Assembly: GCA_041685115.1 (NCBI GenBank)
Contig: JAWLGK010000014.1
Span: 31,864 to 95,863, forward strand
Origin: JALOAT01 sp041685115
GTDB lineage: Bacteria; Pseudomonadota; Gammaproteobacteria; Thiohalomonadales; Thiohalomonadaceae
Direction of reading: 5' to 3'
Length of the DNA stretch: 64,000 bases
The notes under the pieces are model-generated. The model saw only the letters and a list, made by a program, of their open reading frames with translations. It was not told the origin of the DNA and ran no database searches. Positions 49,778 to 58,313 of this stretch are shown here, one piece after another. The number at the start of each line of letters is the position of its first letter. Position 1 is the first letter of the stretch. The translations under genes and the position numbers were made by a program.

Positions 49778-51232
49778 ATGCACGACTCCGGACTCTACCG
49801 ACGTGTGCTCACGGGCTTCGCCTGGCAGGGCGCCAGCAAGGCCGTGGTGCAGTCCGTGTCGTGGGTAGGCACCATCGTGGTGGCGCGCCTGCTCGAACCT
49901 GCGGACTACGGCGTGGTCGCTGTGGCGAACGTCTTCATCGTCATGCTCAACCTGGTGATGGAGATGGGTCTGTCGCAAGGCCTGGTGCAGAAGACCGAGG
50001 TGTCGCGGGAAGAGGAGGACGGTGTCTTCTGGCTCGGTGTGCTGTCCGGTCTGGCGCTGTACCTGCTGTTGTATTGGTTGGCGCCGGTCGTCGCGGACTT
50101 CTATGCCATGCCTATCCTGGAGGGGGTGCTGCGCGTCGGCGGGCTGGTCCTTATCATCGGCAGCGTGAAGGCCGTACCCATGGCGCTGGTCATGCGCCGG
50201 TTGGATTTTCGTTTGCGTGCCATCTGCGAGATGTCCGCGGCGGCCGCATCCATCGTCGCGGTGGTGACCCTGGCCTTCATGGGGACGGGTGTATGGAGCC
50301 TGGTCATTGGCACGGTCGTGCAAACCGTAGTTCTCGTGGTTGGCTATCTTCCCACCCTGGGGCGCCTGCCCCGGCCCACATTCCGCCTCGCGCCGATCAT
50401 GGGCATCGTGCGTTTCGGCCTGCACCTCATGGCGGGCAACCTGGCCTTCGTGGTGTCGAACCGGGCGGACATCTTCATCATCGGCAAGTTCCTCGGCGAG
50501 CGCATGACCGGCTATTACTCCATGGCCTTCATGCTGGCGACTATGCCGCTCGACAAGATCGGTTCCATCTTCAATCACGTAGCGTTCTCATCCCTGTCGC
50601 GCACCAAGGACGATGCGCAGCAGTGCCGCGCACTATTCATGGAGCTGCACCGCCAGCTGCTGTTCATCAGCTATCCGTTGCTGGTCGGCATGGCGCTGGT
50701 GGTGAACGATGCGGTCACGGTATTTCTCACCGACAAGTGGTTGCCCGTGGTGCCCATCACCCAGGTCCTGGTGGTCGTCGGCGCGGTGCGGGTGAGCGGC
50801 ATGCTCATGCCGCCGCTCCTCAACAGTCGCGGGCACGCACGCTGGAGTCTGGCCTACAGCGTGGCAGGGATGGTGCTGCTCCCCGCCGCCTTCCTGGCCG
50901 GTGTGCAGTATGGCCTCACGGGCGTGGCGGTGGCATGGATTGCCGCCTACCCGTTGCTGTACGCCATGCTGCTGCGCTACCTGCGCAAGGACCTGGGCAT
51001 CCGCCTCTCCGAACTGCTTGAGGCGGGGCGCTCCACCTTGGTGGCGGTGGCGTGCATGGCAGTGGCCGTGATGGCCGTGCAGCATTATGCGCAGGCCGCC
51101 AGCCCGGGCGTCCGGCTCGGGCTCAGCGTAATTACGGGCGTGGCGGCCTATGCGGGCACGTTCCTGATGTTCTACGAGGAACAGATCAGCCGCATGCGCG
51201 ATGCCGTTCGCCTGTTACGAACCCGGACCTGA
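49778..51232 (+). CDS. Polysaccharide flippase, Wzx/MurJ-like (polysaccharide_synt superfamily)
   Basis: Moves undecaprenyl-linked repeat units across the inner membrane. It is 484 aa with about 12-14 hydrophobic helices. The N-terminal GFAWQGASKAVVQSVSWVGTIV and LEPADYGVVAVANVF segment is typical of the MOP flippase family; RADIFIIGKFLGERMTGYYSMA is the central signature. The ATG at 49778 is chosen because the first helix follows directly; 69 upstream in-frame codons cross the inverted-repeat element and look non-coding. No Wzy polymerase was identified in the window. Confidence 0.88.
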   Translation: MHDSGLYRRVLTGFAWQGASKAVVQSVSWVGTIVVARLLEPADYGVVAVANVFIVMLNLVMEMGLSQGLVQKTEVSREEEDGVFWLGVLSGLALYLLLYWLAPVVADFYAMPILEGVLRVGGLVLIIGSVKAVPMALVMRRLDFRLRAICEMSAAAASIVAVVTLAFMGTGVWSLVIGTVVQTVVLVVGYLPTLGRLPRPTFRLAPIMGIVRFGLHLMAGNLAFVVSNRADIFIIGKFLGERMTGYYSMAFMLATMPLDKIGSIFNHVAFSSLSRTKDDAQQCRALFMELHRQLLFISYPLLVGMALVVNDAVTVFLTDKWLPVVPITQVLVVVGAVRVSGMLMPPLLNSRGHARWSLAYSVAGMVLLPAAFLAGVQYGLTGVAVAWIAAYPLLYAMLLRYLRKDLGIRLSELLEAGRSTLVAVACMAVAVMAVQHYAQAASPGVRLGLSVITGVAAYAGTFLMFYEEQISRMRDAVRLLRTRT

Positions 51233-51252
51233 CGTGATAACGGGGTACGTGG

Positions 51253-52212
51253 ATGCATCAGCAACTTCAGTTCGAGTGGTATGACATCGAGCGCGATGCG
51301 CCGGGCTGGGATGACGCGGTGAGTGCGGTTGGCCAGAACGTGTTCCACCGTTCGGCAGTACTCGCTACGGAACAGTGGGGCCGGGCGGTACGGCGCGGGG
51401 TAGTGGTGAAGCGTTTCGGCGCACGGCTCTGTGTGCTCGGTGGATTGATCACACCCCTGGGCATGGGCGGGCGCTTCCGTGCGCTTTCGTTTCCTCAGTC
51501 CGCCGAGCGCGCGCCGGCCGATCTCCCGGGACGCCTCACCGAGTGGTTGCTCTATCAGGGCCTGACGGACATCCGCATCGGCTCCCTCGACGGCGGCGTT
51601 GAGGCCTATGCCGCCACCACGCGCCCGTGTCGCTCCAGCGAGCGCCTCGAGTTCATCTACGACCTGTCGTTGAGCGAAGAGCAGCGCCTGCGTGCCGCGA
51701 ACACCAATCACCGCCGCAAGCTGCGCAAATCCGAAAGCGAACCCATGGTCCTGCGACGCATCGAACATCATCAGGCTTGGACGATGATGCGGTTGCGCGC
51801 GACCTGGGGCAAACGCCGCGGTGAACGTCTGAATTGGCGGTGGCTGTTGCGGAACTACCGCTATTACCGCCGTCTCACCACGCACCTCGGCCAGGATCGC
51901 AGTGCACGGTTGTACGGCCTGTTCGGCGAACGCAGTGGCATCCTGTCCATGGCCTACATGCTGGAGCGCGACGGCACCAGCTTCTACATGATCGGCGCCA
52001 GCTCGGAGGAGGGCTACAAGCGCGGCGCCTCGGTGCGGCTGTTTTTTGAATTGGCACGCCATTATCCGGAGGCCGGTATCCATACCATGAATTTCGGCGG
52101 CGTTCCGGTCGAAGCGCGCGAGGAGCGCCACGAGGAAAACGGCGTCTATCGTTTCAAGACCGGTTTTGGCATCCAACCGACCTTGCGGCGTTCACTCACC
52201 ATCGAGGTGTGA
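51253..52212 (+). CDS. GNAT/FemAB-fold acetyltransferase-like protein
   Basis: A 319-aa protein of the FemAB/BioF2 GNAT type, distinct from the one at 43683. Features are an N-terminal VFHRSAVLATEQWG segment, NTNHRRKLRKSE (basic helix equivalent to RRxxRKA in the family) and the acyl-CoA-like core ARLYGLFGERSGILSMAYML with FYMIGASSEEGYKRGASVRLFFELA. It most likely adds an acyl or aminoacyl group to a polymer subunit. It is 20 bp after the flippase and 3 bp before the toroid protein. Confidence 0.78.
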   Translation: MHQQLQFEWYDIERDAPGWDDAVSAVGQNVFHRSAVLATEQWGRAVRRGVVVKRFGARLCVLGGLITPLGMGGRFRALSFPQSAERAPADLPGRLTEWLLYQGLTDIRIGSLDGGVEAYAATTRPCRSSERLEFIYDLSLSEEQRLRAANTNHRRKLRKSESEPMVLRRIEHHQAWTMMRLRATWGKRRGERLNWRWLLRNYRYYRRLTTHLGQDRSARLYGLFGERSGILSMAYMLERDGTSFYMIGASSEEGYKRGASVRLFFELARHYPEAGIHTMNFGGVPVEAREERHEENGVYRFKTGFGIQPTLRRSLTIEV

Positions 52213-52215
52213 ACC

Positions 52216-53352
52216 ATGATGGCACTGGCCGAGAGCTTGCGGGACTTCATCGGGCAACAGGCGCAGGTCGAGGATGCACGCCGCCACCTGGACGCCACCA
52301 TGGGTTGGCTGTGCCGCGCCCAGGATGCGAACGGCGACGGCGGTGTCGCCCGCATGTACGATCTGCGCCGAGGCTGGGGCGCCTCCTATCCAGAGACCAC
52401 CGGCTACATCATTCCCACCTTTCTGCACTACGCCCGCCTGAGCGGGAACGGGGATTTCCGCGCCCGGGCACTGCGCATGGCCGACTGGGAGCGCCAGGTG
52501 CAGATGCCCGAGGGCGCGGTGCAGGGCGGCACCATCGATCACCCGGCCACGCCCGCGGTGTTCAATACCGGACAGGTGGTGTTCGGCTGGTGTGCTGCAT
52601 TCCGCGCCGCCGGGGACGAACGCTACCTGGCCAGTGCCCGCCGCGCGGTGACCTGGTTGTGCGACAACCAGGATCAGGACGGCCTGTGGCGACGCAACCT
52701 GAGCCGCTTTTGCAGCGCGGCGACCGACACCTATGCCTACAACGCGCGCACCGCCTGGGCCATGCTCGAATACGCTGCGCTGGCCGGCGACAGTGACGCG
52801 ACGGCCTGCGCGGAACGCAACATCACGGCGGTGGGCGCGCTGGCCCATGCCAACGGCTGGATCGCCAAGAACTGCCTCGACGACCCGTTGCGTCCGCTGT
52901 TGCACACCATCGCCTATACCCAGCAGGGTTTGTTCGAGGCGGGGCTCAAGAGCGGCGACGAGCGCGCCTTGCAGGTCGTCCTGGAGGGGAGTGGCCACCT
53001 GCGCCGCCATTTCGAGCGCCACGGGGTGTTGGCCGGACGCTATACACAGGACTGGCGCCCGGCCGTGCGCTGGCGTTGCCTGACCGGCGAGGCCCAGACC
53101 GCCATCGTGTGGCAGCGCATCGCCGCGTGGAACGGTGATGCGGAGTGGCGCGACGCAGCGGACCGGCTGACCGCAGCGGTCTGTGCGACGCAGCGCCTCG
53201 ACGGCGCACCGGCGGTGGCCGGCGGTGTAAAGGGTTCGTTCCCCGTGTATGGCGGCTATGGTCAGTATCAGTACCTCAACTGGGCCGCGAAGTTTCTCGC
53301 CGACGCGCTCATGCTCAAGCTGGGTGATGCCTTCGCGGCCAGGGATGGTTGA
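52216..53352 (+). CDS. Alpha/alpha-toroid protein of polysaccharide loci (six-hairpin glycosidase-like), function unknown
   Basis: A 378-aa protein of repeated helix pairs. Repeats carry aromatic and small residues at turns: AMGWLCRAQDANGDGGVAR-type start, ETTGYIIPTFLHYARLSG, FNTGQVVFGWCAAFRAAGD, TYAYNARTAWAMLEYAALAG, IAYTQQGLFEAGLKSGD and TGEAQTAIVWQRIAAWNGD. The fold recalls unsaturated glucuronyl hydrolases, glucuronyl C5-epimerase C-terminal domains and terpenoid toroids. No signal peptide, so it would be cytoplasmic and may act on a lipid-linked or nucleotide sugar. No catalytic residues can be assigned. It is cotranscribed with the GNAT gene. Confidence 0.6.
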   Translation: MMALAESLRDFIGQQAQVEDARRHLDATMGWLCRAQDANGDGGVARMYDLRRGWGASYPETTGYIIPTFLHYARLSGNGDFRARALRMADWERQVQMPEGAVQGGTIDHPATPAVFNTGQVVFGWCAAFRAAGDERYLASARRAVTWLCDNQDQDGLWRRNLSRFCSAATDTYAYNARTAWAMLEYAALAGDSDATACAERNITAVGALAHANGWIAKNCLDDPLRPLLHTIAYTQQGLFEAGLKSGDERALQVVLEGSGHLRRHFERHGVLAGRYTQDWRPAVRWRCLTGEAQTAIVWQRIAAWNGDAEWRDAADRLTAAVCATQRLDGAPAVAGGVKGSFPVYGGYGQYQYLNWAAKFLADALMLKLGDAFAARDG

Positions 53353-53544
53353 CCGGCACAAAACGTCCGTCGCGATGGCCGGTAAACATGCGGCAGGTGC
53401 TGATGGGCTGAGCTGAACGATGTACCAAGTGGACGCGGAGGAACCGTGTCCTCGGGATCGGGATATCGCTTCGCATGCGCGGTCGCCCGCGGGTGACCGC
53501 CCGATGTGTCCGCAGTGTGCCCGTGAGCACACAGGGAGCCATGG

Positions 53545-54639
53545 ATGGCGCTCATCGCGCATTTCATCGACACGCGCGGATTTGGCGGCAAGGAACGCCT
53601 GCTCGTCGATCTCGCCGACGGGCTGCGGGCCCGCGGCCATTCGGCGCTGGTCCTGCACTTCGCGAATCCACGCCTGCAGACGGTGTGTAGCGCACAGGGG
53701 ATTGCGGACGTCGTGCTGGGCAATGAGCCGCGGTACCGCTCACGCTGGGGATGCGGTCTGTTCGCCCTGGGCCTCGCCGCCGAACTGCGGCGGCACAAGG
53801 TCGCCCTGCTGCACAGTCACTGCACCGATGCCGTGGTGGCAGGGGCAGTGGCCGCGACCCTGCTGGGCATCCCGCACGTGGGCACGCTGTACGAACGGAC
53901 GCCGTTGTCCGCAGGGCTGAGTGCACTGCGCCTGGCCGCCGCGGTGGGCAGCTCGCTGGTCATCGGCGGCCCCGACGGCGGGCACCGTGGCCGTGCGCGC
54001 GGTGCGGCGTATGCGCACATCGCCCCGGGCATCGACGCGGCAGCATTCGCCCATGCCGTACCCCGTCGCGGCGAGCTATTTACCTTCATCACCACCGGTC
54101 AGCTCATTGAGGAGAACCGCATCGATTGGATCATCGATGCATTGGCCCACACCCGGATGCCCGTGCGATTGCGTATCGTCGGTGAAGGGCCGCTGCACGA
54201 CGCGCTGAGGTCGCGCGCCCGGACACAGGGGGTGTTCGAGCGGGTGGAATTCGCAGGCTTTCAATCCGACATGGCCGTGGCGCTCTCTGCGGCGCACGCC
54301 TTCGTGCGTACAGCGCAGCAAGGCGGGCCGTCACTCGGCCTCATGGAGGCGATGGCCGCGGGATTGCCCGCCGTGGTCACGCACGGGGCAGCGGCCGGAC
54401 TGGTGGAGCACGGAATCACCGGCTGGCTGATCGGTGAGGAACCAACGGAACTCGCTGCGGCCATGGATACCCTGGCGGGCGACCCGGTTCGCGCGGCGGC
54501 GCTGGGCAAGGCGGCACAGACGCAGGCGCTACGGCGCTACGGGCTTGCCGAGGCCTCGCGGGCCTATGAGGAACTCTACGGCAGCCTGCTGCCGCAACGG
54601 GTTGCGGGAAAGATATTTACCGCGGCGCGTCACAGGTAG
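53545..54639 (+). CDS. Glycosyltransferase family 4
   Basis: Retaining GT-B glycosyltransferase of 364 aa. The N-terminal domain opens with HFIDTRGFGGKERLLVDLADGL (glycine loop). The C-terminal Glycos_transf_1 domain has TTGQLIEENRIDWIIDAL, RIVGEGPLHDALR, VEFAGFQSDMAVALSAA and a modified E-x7-E site (GPSLGLMEAMAAGLPAVV). It adds one sugar to the lipid-linked repeat unit; donor and acceptor are unknown. AGGGAG precedes the ATG at 53545. A 192-bp gap separates it from the toroid gene, and it converges with the next gene with a 10-bp overlap. Confidence 0.88.
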   Translation: MALIAHFIDTRGFGGKERLLVDLADGLRARGHSALVLHFANPRLQTVCSAQGIADVVLGNEPRYRSRWGCGLFALGLAAELRRHKVALLHSHCTDAVVAGAVAATLLGIPHVGTLYERTPLSAGLSALRLAAAVGSSLVIGGPDGGHRGRARGAAYAHIAPGIDAAAFAHAVPRRGELFTFITTGQLIEENRIDWIIDALAHTRMPVRLRIVGEGPLHDALRSRARTQGVFERVEFAGFQSDMAVALSAAHAFVRTAQQGGPSLGLMEAMAAGLPAVVTHGAAAGLVEHGITGWLIGEEPTELAAAMDTLAGDPVRAAALGKAAQTQALRRYGLAEASRAYEELYGSLLPQRVAGKIFTAARHR

Positions 54640-55718
54640 CACACATCCAATGTCTTCTGTCGCACGGCGTCCAGGGAGCGATACAAGGCCACGTAGCGTT
54701 TCGCCACGCCGGCGACCTCGTAGTGGCTGCGCACGCGCCGCGCCGCGGCCTCTGCGCGCCGCACGCGCGTGGCCGGATCCGCGGCCAGTGCCGCGATGGC
54801 GCAGGCATAGGCATAGGGCGCATGCTCGGTGACCAGCGTGCCACAGGCGCCGCCGCCAAGCAGATGGGGAAGTCCGCCCACCGCGTGCGCCACCACCGGG
54901 ACACCGAGCGCCATGGCCTCCAGAACCCGTGTCGCGGCACATTCCCGATCCGCACAGCACAGCAGGGCATGCATGCGGGTGAGCCACGGCGCGAGTGGCG
55001 CCTGGCGACCATGAAAGTGCACGACATCGGCGAGACCGTGGCGGTGCACGAAGGCCGTGCAACGCGCCAGGCTTTCACCTTGGCCGATGACATGAAAGTG
55101 GAACTGGCCCGGTTGATCGCGGGCGAGCAGGTACGCTGCGGCGAGTGCCATGTCGAGGCGTCTGTTTTCCGTGAATGGGCCGACCAGCGCCACGTGGAAG
55201 ACACCGTCCGTGGGCACGGGCGCCGGCGCACCCTGCGCCTCGATAGCCGTCACAGCCGTCACGTCGATGCCGGGCTCGATGACACTTGTGCGGGTGCTCG
55301 TGCGCTCGGCGAGCGAGGGCGAAGTACAGACCACACCGGCGGGTTTGCGGATGCACAGCGCGCTGATGCCGCGTATCAGTCCGCCACGCCAGCCGGGCGA
55401 CAGGTCACGCTCGTGCTCGATGCCGAGCAATATCGCGCTGCGTGTGCGCAGCGCGATGAACGCGCCGAGCGGTCCAGCGTCGCAGCCGTGCAGGTGCACG
55501 ATGTGCGGGTACGTACGACGGCGCGTCGCGGCGCACACACCGGAAGCAAACACGTGCCGCACGGTTGCGGCGTCCTCTTGTGAGCCGGTGACGAGGACCT
55601 CATTGTGGACGCCCGGCTGGCCCTGCAAGGTGCGCAGCAGCACGGGCAGGGCGCTTTCCTCAGCCTGCCAGCGTTGGGCAGAAACCAGGTGCAGTACGCG
55701 TAAGGTATCGTCGTCCAT
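54630..55718 (-). CDS. Glycosyltransferase family 4
   Basis: GT-B glycosyltransferase of 362 aa on the opposite strand. N-terminal RVLHLVSAQRWQAEESALPV and HIVHLHGCDAGPLGAFIAL; C-terminal VALVGPFTENRRLDMALAAA, FHVIGQGESLARC, VVHFHGRQAPLAPWLTRMHA and RVLEAMALGVPVVAHAVGGL (catalytic Glu region). Its tail overlaps that of the previous glycosyltransferase by 10 bp. It is the only leftward gene between 35.6 and 58.3 kb, so it needs its own promoter: TATAGT read leftward near 55760 is a possible -10. Confidence 0.86.
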   Translation of the reverse strand: MDDDTLRVLHLVSAQRWQAEESALPVLLRTLQGQPGVHNEVLVTGSQEDAATVRHVFASGVCAATRRRTYPHIVHLHGCDAGPLGAFIALRTRSAILLGIEHERDLSPGWRGGLIRGISALCIRKPAGVVCTSPSLAERTSTRTSVIEPGIDVTAVTAIEAQGAPAPVPTDGVFHVALVGPFTENRRLDMALAAAYLLARDQPGQFHFHVIGQGESLARCTAFVHRHGLADVVHFHGRQAPLAPWLTRMHALLCCADRECAATRVLEAMALGVPVVAHAVGGLPHLLGGGACGTLVTEHAPYAYACAIAALAADPATRVRRAEAAARRVRSHYEVAGVAKRYVALYRSLDAVRQKTLDVCYL

Positions 55719-56025
55719 GAGGACCTCGCGTGACGTGGAAGCGCGGGAGCCCGGTGACTATAGTTGCGGGATTCCAAAGGCGAGTGTGACGGCTTTCGCA
55801 TGAATCCGATCTCATCGAGCAAGCCAGACGAAACCTCGTGCTCGCCATCGGGTGCCCTGACTGCGCGGTCGTGCATGTGCCGTATGCGTTCACTCCATCA
55901 CTCCTTTCGCAAACAAGTATCGCTGCCCATCAGCGGGCGTCAACCGGCAACCATAAGGTGCTTCTACAAATGCCGCGCGTGAGCAGTGTGCTGCACATTG
56001 TGCCGCTGAGAACGCGCGCCTACCC
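55719..56025. other. 307-bp divergent intergenic region
   Basis: It lies between the leftward glycosyltransferase and the rightward DegT-type gene. It contains a minus-strand -10-like TATAGT near 55760 and somewhat lower GC. No repeat of the families above, RNA structure or convincing small gene was seen. Confidence 0.5.
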
Positions 56026-57177
56026 ATGAACTGGCGACGCCTTCCACCCGCCGGTGACCGCATCGTGTACAGGCCGGGCGCCGACAGTACGGTGTGCGGT
56101 CTGTTCGCGCCTTGGCACGCGACACTGCTCGGCTCTGGCACGCAGGCGCTGGGCGCGGCTTTGCTCGCACTGAAACGGGATGCACCCGGGCGCGACGAGG
56201 TGATCTTCGCCGCGTATAACTGCCCCGCGCTGGTGAGTGCGACCGTGTACGCGGGCTGCCGGCCGGTCCTGGTCGACTACGCGCCGGAACGGCCGTGGAT
56301 GGATTTGGCACAGCTGACCGCGCGCCTGTCGTCGCGGACCCTCGCGGTAGTGGCGGTGGATTTCCTCGGCATCCCCGAGCGCCACGGCGAGTTGCGTACG
56401 CTGTGCCGGGCGGCGCGCTGCACCCTGGTGCAGGACGCGGCGCAGGCGTTTCCTTCGCGCGCGGGGGAACGGGTGTGGCAGGGCGACGTGGTGGTGTTGA
56501 GTTTCGGTCGCGGCAAACCTGTGAGCCTGCTGGCCGGCGGCGCGGTGCTGGCGCGCGATCGTGCGCTTGCCAAGGCAGTTGCACGGTTGGGCGAACAGCG
56601 GCCCTTTGGCCGCTGGCAACACGGCCTCAGGGTGGCCGCCTACAACCTGTTGCGACGGCCGCTGCTCTACCGCGTTCCGGCCACGATTCCCGCGCTGCAT
56701 CTGGGTGAGACACGTTTCGTCCCGCTCGACGGGATCGACGCCATGCCCGAGGCGTTGGCCGCCTGCCTGCCTGCGGCAGTCGAAGCGTTCCGGCGTGTGC
56801 GCAGTCCCCAGGGGCTTTATGCGGGTGTGTTGGCACAGGGCGCGTGGACGGACCTGGCGACAAGCTGTCGTCATCGCAGCGAGGAGCGTCTCGCACGCTA
56901 CCCGGTGCTCGCGGCGGATGCGGCGATGGCACAGCGGGTCCGTCGCGAACTCGTGCACTGGGGTGTCTCGGGTCTCTACGGGGCGGTCTTGCCGGAGGTG
57001 CACGGCGTTGCCGAGCATCTGGCGGAGCGTGCAGCCTTCCCGCGTGCGGAGGATTTCGCCGCCCGGCTCGTGACCCTGCCGACCCATGCGGATGTGACGG
57101 CCCACCAGGCGGTACGCATTGCGCGCGCCCTGCGCGACGACAATCCAGGAAAGGAACTCGCGGAGGCCGAGGCGTGA
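56026..57177 (+). CDS. DegT/DnrJ/EryC1-type PLP-dependent aminotransferase-fold protein
   Basis: A 383-aa fold-type I PLP protein. Features are LLGSGTQALGAALLAL (PLP phosphate-binding segment), DEVIFAAYNCPALVSATVYAG, PVLVDYAPERPWMD, VVAVDFLGIPERHGELR and LVQDAAQAFPS (Asp contacting PLP). The putative Schiff-base lysine is in SFGRGKPVSLLAGG. The C-terminal half diverges from typical sugar aminotransferases. It may aminate a keto sugar for the polymer; the substrate is unknown. It overlaps wecB as GTGA. Confidence 0.75.
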   Translation: MNWRRLPPAGDRIVYRPGADSTVCGLFAPWHATLLGSGTQALGAALLALKRDAPGRDEVIFAAYNCPALVSATVYAGCRPVLVDYAPERPWMDLAQLTARLSSRTLAVVAVDFLGIPERHGELRTLCRAARCTLVQDAAQAFPSRAGERVWQGDVVVLSFGRGKPVSLLAGGAVLARDRALAKAVARLGEQRPFGRWQHGLRVAAYNLLRRPLLYRVPATIPALHLGETRFVPLDGIDAMPEALAACLPAAVEAFRRVRSPQGLYAGVLAQGAWTDLATSCRHRSEERLARYPVLAADAAMAQRVRRELVHWGVSGLYGAVLPEVHGVAEHLAERAAFPRAEDFAARLVTLPTHADVTAHQAVRIARALRDDNPGKELAEAEA

Positions 57178-58298
57178 AAATCGTCCACGTGGTCGGGGCG
57201 CGTCCCAATTTCATGAAGGTGGCGCCGGTCATGGCGGCGTTTGCCCGATGCGATGCGCCGGACCTGCCCATCGTGCAGCGCCTCGTGCACACCGGCCAGC
57301 ACTACGACCAACGCATGTCGCAGCTGTTTTTCGAGGAGCTCGGCCTGCCGCGCCCGGACATCAACCTGGAAGTGGGTTCGGCGAGCCACGGCGCGCAGAC
57401 CGGGCGCATCATGGAAAAATTCGAGGCGGTGCTGGTGGAGGAGCGGCCCGATCTGGTGATGGTGGCTGGTGACGTGAATTCCACCCTGGCCTGTGCGGTG
57501 GACGCCAAGAAGCTGGGCGTTGCCGTGGCGCACGTGGAAGCGGGGCTGCGCAGCGGCGACATCGGCATGCCCGAGGAGATCAACCGCATCGTCACCGACG
57601 CCATCTCCGATCTCCTGTTCACCACCGAGCGCCAGGCCAACGGCAACTGTCATGCGGGCCAGGTGCACTTCGTCGGCAATGTGATGATCGATTCGCTGCT
57701 GACCCATCGTGCACGCGCCCTGGCGCGCCCGACGCTGTATGAACTCGGCCTCGCGAACGGCGCAACGGTGCAGCGCTACGCCGTGCTGACATTGCACCGG
57801 CCGTCCAACGTCGAGGAGCGGGAACGGCTGGCCGGGCTCGGCGAGGCCATCGCCGTGCTGGGGCGTCACCTGCCCGTGGTGTTCCCGGTACACCCGCGCA
57901 CGCGTTCGCGCATCGCCTCGTTCGGCCTCGACGACCTGTTCGGCGCGGCGAACGGATTCCGCTGTGTGGAACCCCTCGGCTACCTCGACTTCCTCAACCT
58001 CATGGCGAACGCCCATGTGGCGTTGACCGACAGCGGCGGCGTGCAGGAGGAGACCACCATCCTCGGCGTGCCGTGCCTCACCCTGCGCGACAACACCGAG
58101 CGGCCGGTGACGGTGGAGCAGGGCACCAATCGCCTGGTCGGCAGCTCGCCTGCGCAGGTGCGCGTCGGCATAGAGACCTTTCTCCACGAGTCCGCGGCGC
58201 CGCGCGCGCCGCACCGTATCCCCGAGTTGTGGGACGGCCACGCGGCAGAGCGCATTACGCAGGTGGTCGTCGACTGGTGGCACGCGCGGCGGGCCTGA
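57174..58298 (+). CDS. wecB: UDP-N-acetylglucosamine 2-epimerase (non-hydrolysing)
   Basis: Converts UDP-GlcNAc to UDP-ManNAc. It is 374 aa from the GTG at 57174, which overlaps the previous stop as GTGA and begins MKIVHVVGARPNFMKVAPVM. Motifs: LVHTGQHYDQRMS, MVAGDVNSTLACAV, AHVEAGLRSGD, MPEEINRIVTD, TLHRPSNVE, FPVHPRTR and LTDSGGVQEETT with the NTERPVTVEQGTN end motif. With the dehydrogenase at 34153 it would supply a ManNAc or ManNAcA-type residue. Confidence 0.94.
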   Translation: MKIVHVVGARPNFMKVAPVMAAFARCDAPDLPIVQRLVHTGQHYDQRMSQLFFEELGLPRPDINLEVGSASHGAQTGRIMEKFEAVLVEERPDLVMVAGDVNSTLACAVDAKKLGVAVAHVEAGLRSGDIGMPEEINRIVTDAISDLLFTTERQANGNCHAGQVHFVGNVMIDSLLTHRARALARPTLYELGLANGATVQRYAVLTLHRPSNVEERERLAGLGEAIAVLGRHLPVVFPVHPRTRSRIASFGLDDLFGAANGFRCVEPLGYLDFLNLMANAHVALTDSGGVQEETTILGVPCLTLRDNTERPVTVEQGTNRLVGSSPAQVRVGIETFLHESAAPRAPHRIPELWDGHAAERITQVVVDWWHARRA

Positions 58299-58306
58299 GC
58301 CCGCCG
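58287..58306. terminator. GC hairpin between convergent wecB and galE
   Basis: CGGCGGGC-CTGA-GCCCGCCG, including the wecB stop codon. A perfect 8-bp stem without a T-tract; it may reduce read-through in both directions. Confidence 0.35.
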
Positions 58307-58313
58307 TGGGTCG

